Assembly: GCA_025359105.1 (NCBI GenBank)
Contig: JANYHK010000027.1
Location: 1 to 64,000 of the forward strand
From: Myxococcales bacterium
Lineage (GTDB): Bacteria; Myxococcota_A; Polyangia; Polyangiales; Polyangiaceae
Length of the DNA stretch: 64,000 bases
Direction: 5' to 3'
The notes under the pieces are model-generated. The model searched no databases. It was not told where the DNA came from and worked only from the letters and a program-made list of their open reading frames with translations. The position numbers and the translations under genes were made by a program. Below, one piece after another: positions 7,695-14,834 of the stretch (its first letter is position 1; the number at the start of each line of letters is the position of its first letter).

Positions 7695-8933
7695 TCAGTG
7701 GGTCGTGTGACCGCCCTCGGGCGTCTCCCCGGCCACGCCGCCGAGGAATCCGGCGACTCGTCCCACGGCGTGCAGAATCTCGGCGTTCTGCGCCGTCGAG
7801 TAGTGCCGCTGCATGCGCTCGGTCGTGTGCCCCGAGATCGCGCGCGTCACGAGGTCGTGGATGTTCGCCCGGCGCGCGAGGTCCTGGAACGTTCGCCGCA
7901 TCGCCTTCGGCGTCAGCTTGAGGTCCCACTTGAGCGCTTGCACGACCTGGCGAAACGGCTGGTCGAGCACGGACCGCGCGCGCAGCCCGCCGATCACCGA
8001 CGGGAACAGGTAGTCCGAGTCGCCCATCGCGCCGTCGAGCGACGCGACGTGTTCGCGGAGCACCTCCATCACGGCCGGCGGGAGCGGGATCTCCTGGTCG
8101 AGCGCCGTCTTCGTCTGGTCCATGATCTCCTTCCCCATCGAGTGCGAGCGACGGAGAAGCAAGATCCCCTCCTCCCAGAGCAAGTCTGGCGTCTGGCCGC
8201 GACGTCGCAGCGGCCGCAGCGTCGACGGGCGCGACCCGATCGCGAAGCCGAGGAACGTCATCGCGTAGTGCTGCGGGTACAGCTCCTTCATCTTCGCGAG
8301 GAACGCCCCCGCCTGCTCGGGCGCAAGCGCGTTGGGCTGCTCGCGCGTGTACGTGCGCGGCACGTGAAAATACTCGAGCACGTCCGACGGATCGTTCCCG
8401 AGCTCGTAGTGGTTCGTCATCGCGCCGCAGATGACCTTCACGATCGACATCCACCCGTTCGCCGTCGCCGGCGCGAGGGACACCAGCTTCTTCTTCCCCT
8501 GGTCGCTTTTGCGGATCGACGGCATCCCCTCGTGCATCCAGACAGCGAGCTTGTCGCGCCACGCGATCAGGTGCGCCGGGCGGAGCTCGTCGACGAAGAA
8601 GTGCCCGAGCTCGGGGATCAGCCGCGCGAGCGTCGAGCTCCAGCGCTCGCGCCCCTTCGCGGACTTGATCTTCCCCTCATTGACCTTTGCCTTGAACAGC
8701 GACGCGGCGTACGAGCTCCATTGCGGTGGCGTTTGCTTCCGCCCGCTCACGAGGTCGCGCGCGTCGGATTGAAGGCGAACGCGCTCGTTCTCCGCCTGGA
8801 TCAGCGTCGCGTCGCGCAGGACGCGCTGCAGCTCCTGCACTTTCCCCGTCCGCGGATCGACGACGCGCGTCCGGACGAGATACCCCCCGTCCTTCAGCGC
8901 CCACACTCCCCGGCGGAGCGGCTTCGCCGTCAT
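7695..8933 (-). CDS. Tyrosine-type site-specific integrase
   Basis: A phage/ICE-type tyrosine recombinase of about 412 aa, intact and the likely driver of integration at tRNA-Gly. Catalytic features: the first Arg box GSRPSTLRPLRR (Arg at about 235), a TKTALD hairpin with the probable Lys, the second box TPKAMRRTF (Arg at about 346), then SGHTTERMQRHYST with the His and the nucleophilic Tyr (about 378). The first position of the usual HxxR box is Lys instead of His. The start chosen is ATG at 8933 (MTAKPLRRG), because aggtgg lies 9 bases upstream; an in-frame ATG at 8984 exists. The N-terminal half holds the SAM-like core-binding domain. Two degraded relatives lie at 234-443 and 11906-12504. 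Confidence 0.93.
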   Translation of the reverse strand: MTAKPLRRGVWALKDGGYLVRTRVVDPRTGKVQELQRVLRDATLIQAENERVRLQSDARDLVSGRKQTPPQWSSYAASLFKAKVNEGKIKSAKGRERWSSTLARLIPELGHFFVDELRPAHLIAWRDKLAVWMHEGMPSIRKSDQGKKKLVSLAPATANGWMSIVKVICGAMTNHYELGNDPSDVLEYFHVPRTYTREQPNALAPEQAGAFLAKMKELYPQHYAMTFLGFAIGSRPSTLRPLRRRGQTPDLLWEEGILLLRRSHSMGKEIMDQTKTALDQEIPLPPAVMEVLREHVASLDGAMGDSDYLFPSVIGGLRARSVLDQPFRQVVQALKWDLKLTPKAMRRTFQDLARRANIHDLVTRAISGHTTERMQRHYSTAQNAEILHAVGRVAGFLGGVAGETPEGGHTTH

Positions 8934-9147
8934 CTCGTACTTCCACCTGGTCACCCATTTGGTTTTCGCCTCGGAGGAACGCATCGAGCTTGTCTCGGCG
9001 CCACATATAGCACCCAGTCCCGCCGCGTCGTCCCTCCGGTTCGATTTTTCCGGCGCGCCGAGCAGCGTGAAGTCCGTGGACGCTCTCGAAGTGGCAATGG
9101 CGCGCGGCCTCGGCGGTGGTCAGGAGCTCGGGATCGCGATTTGGCAT
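8677..9147 (-). CDS. Excisionase-like HTH protein with long overlap into integrase
   Basis: The first 65 residues form a MerR/excisionase-type helix-turn-helix: LLTTAEAARHC, then VHGLHAARRAGKIEP and a wing ending WRRDKLDAFLRGE. Proteins of this type often precede tyrosine integrases and act as recombination directionality factors. The start chosen is ATG at 9147; an upstream ATG at 9225 would add an unconvincing extension. After the HTH the frame stays open for about 90 low-complexity Arg/Ala residues, overlapping the integrase gene by 257 bp in another frame. That tail is probably not functional; either the gene simply lacks a nearby stop or an indel removed one. Confidence 0.65.
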   Translation of the reverse strand: MPNRDPELLTTAEAARHCHFESVHGLHAARRAGKIEPEGRRGGTGCYMWRRDKLDAFLRGENQMGDQVEVRDDGEAAPPGSVGAEGRGVSRPDARRRSADGESAGAAARPARRDADPGGERARSPSIRRARPRERAEANATAMELVRRVAVQGKGQ

Positions 9148-9379
9148 TGAGTGCGGCTCGTCGGAAATTCCCGACGAATGCCTCACTTCCCCATCGCCCC
9201 GAGACTGCGCGAGTTGCGTTGGCACGCGTCACCAGAACGGATGACGCGTGTACCTGCGTACGTCCGTAGGACGATGACCGACGACTCCGCTCGTCACAAC
9301 TCCGCGCGCCGCGGAGCTCGAATAGGACCGCGCACTTGCGTTGTCGAGGCCGACGGGATTCCGGCGTCGACGCGTCGAA

Positions 9380-9880
9380 TCACCGTTGGCGCGGGCGGCC
9401 GTCCGCGACGTGCACGGTTGCCGTCGCGGGCGCGGCGCCGCTGCCCGCTGGGCCCGGCCGTGTTTGGGCCAACGAGAAACGCTCGAGCAGATCGGCGGCA
9501 CGTCGGAGACGAACGCGCGTTTCCGTGTTGGCGGTCCCGTTGGCGACGAGAACGACGAGCAGGTCATGGAAGTCGACCGGTGCCGCGAGAACGTGCACGC
9601 CGTCCACGCACGCGCCGATGCAGACAGGCCCCGGCGCGGAACCCAGGGTTGCCGAGTGCGTCGAAGGTCCACCTCCGAGAGATGGCAAGACTGCAAGCGG
9701 ATGCTCGAGCCACGCAGACGCGACCTTCTCGATCGCCGCGGCGAGCGCGGGATGGTCGCCTGATGCGATCCTAAGGTGTCCGGTTCGCGAGGCGAGTGCG
9801 CCGATGCCGCTGATCCCCACGTACTCCACGACGCGACGCGCTCGCTCGCGGGCCCGGTCGTCCTCAAACTCGTCCACCAC
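9380..9880 (-). CDS. Hypothetical protein, possibly roadblock/LC7-like
   Basis: A 166-aa frame with protein-like character: an amphipathic N-terminal helix (ERARRVVEYVGISG), the segment PALAAAIEKVASAWLEHP, then strands GVHVLAAPVDFHDLLVVLV followed by a helix TRVRLRRAADLLERFS. The order (helix, strands, exposed hydrophobic strand pair, final helix) recalls roadblock/LC7 domains that accompany small GTPases in myxobacteria, but the match is impressionistic. GTG start at 9880. The last 25 residues are Ala/Pro-rich. No GTPase gene is beside it. It lies within the island, upstream of the HTH and integrase genes on the same strand. Confidence 0.45.
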   Translation of the reverse strand: MVDEFEDDRARERARRVVEYVGISGIGALASRTGHLRIASGDHPALAAAIEKVASAWLEHPLAVLPSLGGGPSTHSATLGSAPGPVCIGACVDGVHVLAAPVDFHDLLVVLVANGTANTETRVRLRRAADLLERFSLAQTRPGPAGSGAAPATATVHVADGRPRQR

Positions 9881-10325
9881 ACCGTCATCGTGCCATACCG
9901 AGTCGACTTTGCACGCACGTCATCGCCGGTGCGCGACCTCGCGCGGCGAGCGCAGGGACGAGTCTTGAGGGTGAAACGCAGTGGCAAAGCCCTGTGGTGA
10001 CCCCGCCACCATACTGATGGGATGCCAGCCGCGTTCTGACCAGGCGCGGCGCCCAATTTTTCTCGTTCCGCGCGCGGCACCGTCACCCAGCGCTCCGCCT
10101 CGTGCAACGTCGTCGGGCGCCGCGATGGCGATGCGCGCGAGACCATCTTGTGGAGGATGGTGCAGACGCTGAAGCACGAGTAACCAGCCATGGGTTCGTT
10201 TCCTCGTGGCGAACGCGCCACTCTGGCAGAGACTAGGCGTCAAGCGCCGAAACCGAAGCCAGTGCCTCTCGAGCAGCAGCGTCTGTATCGTCTAGGCGCC
10301 GGGACCCACGATCCGGCGAGCACAC
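9881..10325. other. Island region with no convincing gene
   Basis: About 445 bases between the divergent 166-aa gene and the ATPase gene. Open frames exist in all directions but their translations are low-complexity Arg/Ala/Ser text without recognisable motifs. It must hold the promoter of the ATPase gene; no consensus -35/-10 pair was evident. Confidence 0.5.
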
Positions 10326-11114
10326 ATGCCGCACCTCATCGACATCGCCCTACGGAAGCCCGTCGCCGACAGCGAGCGCGCCGGGTTCCCGTTCTCCGTC
10401 CCGGCGATCAGCTCACTGCCGACGCTCGACGTTAGCGTGCCGATCACGCTCTTCGTGGGGGAGAACGGCTCTGGAAAATCGACACTGTTGGAGGGCATCG
10501 CCACGGCGGCCGAGCTCCCAGCGCTGGGAGCGCGTGAAGTCGACCTCGACGAAACACTCGCCGACCAACGCCGGCTTGGCGCTGCGCTGCGGCTGGCGTG
10601 GCGCCCCCGCTCGCGCCAAGGGTTCTTCTTGCGAGCGGAGGATTTCTTCGGACACTTGCGCTTTCAAGCGCGCACCGACGCCCGCATCGCCAGGGAGCAG
10701 CGTGAGTCCCTCGGCATCTACGATCACGAAACCGCGGATGGCTTTCACGTCGACGAACGAAACGCCGCGAAGAGCCTCCGAAAATACGACTCCCGCTCGC
10801 ACGGTGAGAGTTTTCTGGACCTGTTCACGAATCGCCTGCGACCGCGCGGGCTCTACCTGCTCGACGAGCCCGAAGCGCCGCTCTCACCGAAACGCCAGTT
10901 GCTGGTCCTCGAGCTCATTGTGCGCGCGGCGAACGCCGGCGCGCAGTTCATCATCGCCACGCACTCCCCCATCCTGCTGGCATGCCCGGGCGCACGCATC
11001 TACGCGTTCGACGACCCGCCGATCCACGAGGTGCGCTACGCGGACCTCGAGCACGTCAACGTGATGCGAGACTTCCTGAACCATCCGGATCTCTTCCTCC
11101 GGCACCTCGCCTAA
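10326..11114 (+). CDS. SMC/ABC-like AAA ATPase
   Basis: A 262-aa soluble ATPase of the predicted-ATPase group related to ABC/SMC heads. Walker A GENGSGKST (45-53), an ABC-signature-like SHGES (158-162), Walker B GLYLLDEPEAPLSP (175-188) and the H-loop ATHSP (His213) are all present, with Glu181 as probable catalytic base, so ATP hydrolysis is expected. There is no transmembrane segment and no TOPRIM or nuclease domain, so it is not a stand-alone OLD nuclease. ATG at 10326. It is the only intact island gene on the plus strand. Such single-gene ATPases are common cargo of genomic islands; role unknown. Confidence 0.85.
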   Translation: MPHLIDIALRKPVADSERAGFPFSVPAISSLPTLDVSVPITLFVGENGSGKSTLLEGIATAAELPALGAREVDLDETLADQRRLGAALRLAWRPRSRQGFFLRAEDFFGHLRFQARTDARIAREQRESLGIYDHETADGFHVDERNAAKSLRKYDSRSHGESFLDLFTNRLRPRGLYLLDEPEAPLSPKRQLLVLELIVRAANAGAQFIIATHSPILLACPGARIYAFDDPPIHEVRYADLEHVNVMRDFLNHPDLFLRHLA

Positions 11115-11156
11115 GTCGAGGGCTGGGCCTACGCGCCTTGGAGACGCCGAGGTGGC

Positions 11157-11804
11157 TCACCTTGCGATCCCGCCGACGAGGGCAAAAACGAGTGGCAGCG
11201 TCAGGAACACAACCGCAGCGACGGCGAAGGCGAGGTTCCCGCGCTCTTCGTCGAGCGCGCGTGCGACGGCCTCGTCACGCGTCCCGGCGAGATGCGCGAC
11301 TTCCGGCGGCGCAGCCCCACCATCCCGGTATGATCGTGGCGGAACGGGCGCGCTGGTCAAGACGACCGGGCCTGCGTCCTCGCCCACAGCGCCTGGCAGG
11401 TGCACGGGGGGGCGATCGTCGTCCGGGGCGATCCATCCGCCGCCGCGATGGGTAGCGTCGAGCCCCTCCGTGACCCGGCGGGCCCGACGACGCGCGCGGT
11501 GCGCGGAAACGAGAGACCACACCGCGATCAGCAGCCCGACGACAGCAACGCCGACGAGGAACGCGACAGCGCGGTGCGCAGCCGCGAATCGCGAAATGTC
11601 GGTGACGCTGCCGCCACGCGAGACGAGCTTTGGGGCATTGCCATCGACGTCCAGCCACCATCCGTTGCGATCCTCGCGAACGCGCACGGCACCGCACGAG
11701 TCCGGTGCGGCCCTCGCGAAGGACACCAGCGTCGAGCATTGGTTCGGGGCCTCGACGTAGAGCCTCGAGTTCGACGTCCCCAGCTTTCGCACCGAAGACG
11801 CCAA
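11157..11804 (-). CDS. Hypothetical membrane protein
   Basis: A frame of about 215 aa with two clear transmembrane helices: AVAFLVGVAVVGLLIAVWSL in the middle and NLAFAVAAVVFLTLPLVFAL at the C-terminus. The N-terminal part has a Cys pair (NQC and DSC) and a WWLDVDG segment, consistent with a small extracytoplasmic domain. The assigned start is TTG at 11804; the same frame stays open and hydrophobic further upstream (SAFSSFFSFLFLA), so the true N-terminus may be longer or was lost when the adjacent integrase remnant (11906-12504) arrived. It converges with the ATPase gene (gap 42 bp). Function unknown. Confidence 0.5.
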   Translation of the reverse strand: MASSVRKLGTSNSRLYVEAPNQCSTLVSFARAAPDSCGAVRVREDRNGWWLDVDGNAPKLVSRGGSVTDISRFAAAHRAVAFLVGVAVVGLLIAVWSLVSAHRARRRARRVTEGLDATHRGGGWIAPDDDRPPVHLPGAVGEDAGPVVLTSAPVPPRSYRDGGAAPPEVAHLAGTRDEAVARALDEERGNLAFAVAAVVFLTLPLVFALVGGIAR

Positions 11805-11905
11805 GAAGAGGAAGGAGAAGAAGGACGAGAAGGCCGACGGGCGTACCGCCCGCCGAGCGACGACTACCCAGGCTGAAGAAGAAAAACCAGGCGTTCGGCG
11901 GCAGT

Positions 11906-12504
11906 CTTACAGTAGGTCTCGCCACCTGGCTGCGGCCGTCCTCGCTTCGCCCACTTCGTCGAAGGGCCCTGAGGCCTACATCCTCTGGGACAAGTCGCGT
12001 CTCCTCGTTCGCCGCTCGCAAACGCGCGGCGACGAGGTGATGAACACGACGAAGCAACGCGTGCGCTACGCGATCGATTTGCCGCCGGAGGTCGTCGCGA
12101 TCCTCCGCTGGCACGTCGCCACGCAGCTCACGACGCCAGAAGAGGAGGACTCCGATCTCCTCTTCCCGGCGACGACCGGCGGGTTTCGTTCCCCGTCGGT
12201 GCTCAACAAGCCGTTCGCCGACGTCGCCAAGCACGTCGAGCTCGGCAAGGCGTTCACCCAGCGTGGCCTCCGCCGGACCTTCAACGATCTGGCACGGGCC
12301 GCTCGCGTCGAGTCGATCATCACGCGCAGCATCTCCGGGCACCTGACCGAGCGGATGCAGCACCACTACTCCACCGTGAACACCGCCGAGCAGCGCGAAG
12401 GGATCGCCCGCGTCATCCGCCTCTTCAAGAAGCCTGCCCCAGGTGGGGAGGTTGGTGGGGAGCCCCAGGTAGGAGGTGGGGAGGTTAAAGAAAAAACCGG
12501 CTGA
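11906..12504 (+). pseudogene. Tyrosine integrase pseudogene (copy 3), frameshifted and 5'-truncated
   Basis: Homology to the intact integrase starts at the first catalytic Arg box (TVGLATWLRPSSLRPLRR, frame 2) and resumes in frame 1 from KGPEAYILWDKSRLLVRRSQ onward, so a frameshift lies near 11955-11980. The rest, TQRGLRRTFNDLARAA and SGHLTERMQHHYST, keeps the second Arg, the His and the Tyr. The N-terminal DNA-binding part is gone. The stop at 12502-12504 is 36 bases from the tRNA-Gly 3' end and lies inside the tRNA terminator hairpin. It is more diverged from the intact copy than the 234-443 remnant, suggesting an older insertion at the same tRNA. Confidence 0.88.
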
Positions 12505-12530
12505 GCGCTCTGCTCAACCGGCCTCTTTTC
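12491..12530 (-). terminator. Intrinsic terminator downstream of tRNA-Gly
   Basis: Stem 12497-12506 (ccggctgagc) pairs with 12512-12521 (gctcaaccgg) with one mismatch around a 5-base loop. Read on the minus strand, the direction of the tRNA, the hairpin is followed by a run of six T residues (12496-12491). A weaker T-rich stretch lies on the other side, so it may act in both directions. It is made of island-side sequence and includes the stop codon of the integrase pseudogene. Confidence 0.75.
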
Positions 12531-12540
12531 CAGCTTGTCC

Positions 12541-12588
12541 TGGAGCGGGAGAAGGGATTTGAACCCTCGACGTCCACCTTGGCAAGGT
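12541..12588. repeat. Right att repeat within tRNA-Gly
   Basis: The 48 bases repeated exactly at 1022-1069. They cover the anticodon arm, variable region, T arm, acceptor 3' strand and encoded CCA of tRNA-Gly, so the inserted element restored the tRNA 3' end with its own att sequence. Confidence 0.93.
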
Positions 12589-12615
12589 GGCACTCTACCA
12601 CTGAGTTACTCCCGC
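12541..12615 (-). tRNA. tRNA-Gly (GCC anticodon)
   Basis: Read on the minus strand the 75-nt gene starts GCGGGAG and ends CTCCCGC-T-CCA, giving a perfect 7-bp acceptor stem with encoded CCA. The anticodon loop is TTGCCAA within the stem CCTTGCCAAGG, so the anticodon is GCC (glycine). The T-loop is GGTTCAAATCC. Its 3' 48 bases are duplicated at 1022-1069, marking it as the integration site of the island. The terminator follows within 20 bases. Confidence 0.97.
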
Positions 12616-12875
12616 AAAAACGCGGTCCTTGAGTACCTTTGTCCCCCCAGCATGTCAACACCTCGCTGCTACGCGGGCGTCTGCCTCGATGGGCGAGCCA
12701 CCGACACACGCTGCGCGAACGAGATCGTGAACCCGCCCGCGCGCATCGCGAAGGGCGCGCGATGGAGACCTTCACCCTACCTTCACCGCGCCGACGCCAA
12801 GGCGTGAATGAGACGACCGAGAGACTGCGAACCACCCTTCTCGGAGCGCCTGCGCGCGTGCACGATGAAGGTCTG

Positions 12876-13355
12876 ATGTCCGAACGTGACGACGAGCGCG
12901 ATACGGTCCCCGTCGCCGAGCGCCTCCCGCCGGCATCGAGCGGCGGCGAGCGCGGGCCTGCGAGCGCGAGCGCCAACACGACGACGACCCGCCAGATGAC
13001 GCAGGCGTTCCTCGACAGCGACTACCCGCGCGCCGCCGCGCTCGCCGAGACCGTGCTCGCCGAGCAACCGGGCGACGTGATGGCGACGGCGATCGCCAAG
13101 GAGTGCCGCGCGATGCGCGATCTCGCGTCCTCCATCCCCGTGCGCGCCGTCATGTGGGACGAGCGCGTGGACGCCGACGCCGATGGGGTCGCCGCCAGCA
13201 TCCTCTCCCTCGTCGACGGACGAACGAGCGTCTCCGAGATCGCCGAGCTCGCCGAATCGAGCGGGCTCGGGCCCGGCGAAGCGCTCCGACGCATCGAGGA
13301 GTTCATCGAAACGGGCGTCCTCCGCCTCGTGCCCGCGGACGAAGCCGTCTTCTGA
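12876..13355 (+). CDS. Hypothetical protein with helical repeat and winged-helix-like C-terminus
   Basis: A 159-aa protein. ATG at 12876 is preferred over upstream in-frame codons because a gaagg element precedes it by 4 bases and the residues before it look noncoding. After a polar N-terminus there is a TPR-like pair (MTQAFLDSDYPRAAALAETVL, then MATAIAKECRAMRDL), and the last 60 residues (SILSLVDGRTSVSEIAEL, then ALRRIEEFIETGVLRLV) resemble the winged-helix segment found in myxobacterial DUF4388/PatA-like and PqqD-like proteins. It probably makes protein contacts in the cytoplasm. It is followed 22 bp later by the beta-helix lipoprotein gene on the same strand. Confidence 0.7.
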   Translation: MSERDDERDTVPVAERLPPASSGGERGPASASANTTTTRQMTQAFLDSDYPRAAALAETVLAEQPGDVMATAIAKECRAMRDLASSIPVRAVMWDERVDADADGVAASILSLVDGRTSVSEIAELAESSGLGPGEALRRIEEFIETGVLRLVPADEAVF

Positions 13356-13377
13356 GCGCGTGCTACGCTTTGTCGGT

Positions 13378-14811
13378 ATGCGACGGAAGGCGTTTTCGCT
13401 CATTCTGCTCCTGGGCGCGTGCTCGGGATCGGGCACCGGCCCCGGCGCAAACCCCGGCGACGACGCGGGACCCGGCAGCACGCTCCCCGATGGCAGCACC
13501 GCGGGCAACGACGGGGGACCGATCGGCACCGACGGCGCCGCAGGAGACGGCACAGCTCCGCGCGACGGCGCGCCGGACGACGGGAGCACCTCTCTCCCCG
13601 ACGCCGGAGTGACGCTTCCGCCCATCGTCCCTTCCCCGTGCGGCGGCAAGATCCACTGCGTGCGGCCCGGCGACGATCTGCAAGGCGTGCTCACTGCGGC
13701 GGCGAGCGGCGACACCGTGCAGGTCGCAGAGGGCACGTTCACCGGCACCTTCTCCTTCACCGGCAAGTCGCTCCTCGTCGCCGGCGGCTTCGACACGACG
13801 TTCGCGACGCGCGATCCCGCCGCGCGCGAGACCAAGCTCGATGGCGCCGCGAAGGGCAGTGTCCTCACGGTCAGCGCCGACGGCTTCACCGTGCGCGTCG
13901 ACGGCTTCACCATCACGGGCGGCTCTGGCGACGCGGGCAACGGCTACAGCGGCGCGGGGATCGAGTGCGGGCTCGGCAAGGTAACCCTCTCCTACAACCG
14001 CGTCGTCTCGAACGTCGTCGCGGCTTCAAACATCGACCCGACCGGCACGCGCGGCGGCGGCATCGTCGCCAACGGCAACGGGCAGAGCGTGATCGCGATC
14101 GTCGCGAACGTCATCCAGGGCAACGTGTCCGGCCGCGGCGCGGGCGTCGCGAGCTCCGATGTCGGGACGCTCATCCTCGACGGCAACGTCATCAAGAACA
14201 ACCGCGGCTACAGCGACCACGGGGGCGGCGTCTTCATCAACTCGCCCAACGCGACCCTCCGCGCCAACTGGATCGAAGGCAACGAGATCGGCCCTGCGGT
14301 GAATCCGTACGGCCTGGGCGGCGGCGTGTACATCCACCAGCAGGGCACCTCCGCGCACCTCTCATACAACACGTACACCAGGAACAAGGCGCCCAGCGCG
14401 GGCTCCGGGTTCTTCGTCGACAACGCCGCCGTGGCGACCCTCGACCACGAGCTCTTCTACGCCAACGCGTGCAACGAGAAGAGCGGCGCCGCGATGCTCG
14501 TCGACGCGACCGACACATCGAACCCGATCGGCTCGGCGCTGACGGTCTCGTACACGACGGTCGCCGACCACCCTTGCAACTCGACGTACGACGGCAACGG
14601 CATCATGGTCGTCGGCCTCGGATCGACGGCCACCGTGTCGCATAGCCTGTTCTGGAACAACGGCGCCAACCAGTTCGCGATGGCGGCCGGCGGCACCGCG
14701 CCCGCGGTCTCGAGCACGTTCACGTCCCCCGATCCGATGTTCGTCGACCCCGCCAGCGGCGACTACCGCCTGAAGTCGGGCAGCCCGGCGGCCGGCTTCG
14801 GGCGCTACTGA
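13378..14811 (+). CDS. Secreted parallel beta-helix lipoprotein
   Basis: A 477-aa exported protein. ATG at 13378 gives a lipoprotein signal, MRRKAFSLILLLGACSG, with the lipobox Cys at about 15; a long D/G/A/P-rich linker follows to about 85. The rest is repeated short strands with Asn ladders and Gly turns (VISNVV-type rungs, IVANVIQGNVSGRGAG, LILDGNVIKNN, ATLRANWIEGNEIG), typical of right-handed parallel beta-helix proteins with DUF1565-like N-termini (CVRPGDDLQGVLTAAASGDTV). Such proteins are usually surface-anchored and some bind or cleave polysaccharide, but no lyase catalytic residues could be picked out. Longer in-frame extension upstream is noncoding in style. Confidence 0.85.
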   Translation: MRRKAFSLILLLGACSGSGTGPGANPGDDAGPGSTLPDGSTAGNDGGPIGTDGAAGDGTAPRDGAPDDGSTSLPDAGVTLPPIVPSPCGGKIHCVRPGDDLQGVLTAAASGDTVQVAEGTFTGTFSFTGKSLLVAGGFDTTFATRDPAARETKLDGAAKGSVLTVSADGFTVRVDGFTITGGSGDAGNGYSGAGIECGLGKVTLSYNRVVSNVVAASNIDPTGTRGGGIVANGNGQSVIAIVANVIQGNVSGRGAGVASSDVGTLILDGNVIKNNRGYSDHGGGVFINSPNATLRANWIEGNEIGPAVNPYGLGGGVYIHQQGTSAHLSYNTYTRNKAPSAGSGFFVDNAAVATLDHELFYANACNEKSGAAMLVDATDTSNPIGSALTVSYTTVADHPCNSTYDGNGIMVVGLGSTATVSHSLFWNNGANQFAMAAGGTAPAVSSTFTSPDPMFVDPASGDYRLKSGSPAAGFGRY

Positions 14812-14834
14812 CTCAGCCGCCGTGAAGCACGCGT

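Larger units (their letters stand above)
1022..12588. mobile_element. Integrated genomic island in tRNA-Gly
   Basis: A roughly 11.5-kb segment is bounded by perfect 48-bp direct repeats, one of them forming the 3' part of an intact tRNA-Gly gene. This is the classic footprint of tyrosine-recombinase insertion at a tRNA 3' end, and the element contains an intact tyrosine integrase (7695-8933). Cargo, left to right: SF1 helicase, coiled-coil protein, AbiEii, AbiEi, a 142-aa protein, integrase, HTH protein, roadblock-like protein, ATPase and membrane protein. No conjugation, replication or phage structural genes are visible, so it would need outside help to transfer. An integrase pseudogene sits just inside the right end, which suggests layered insertions. 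Confidence 0.85.

Noticed and set aside
9229-10221. 330-aa minus-strand ORF in the island
   Set aside because: Ser/Arg/Thr-rich translation overlapping the better-supported 166-aa frame.
11275-12366. 363-aa minus-strand ORF opposite the integrase remnant
   Set aside because: Antisense of the pseudogene; only its short hydrophobic run looks protein-like, and that belongs to the region upstream of the membrane-protein gene.
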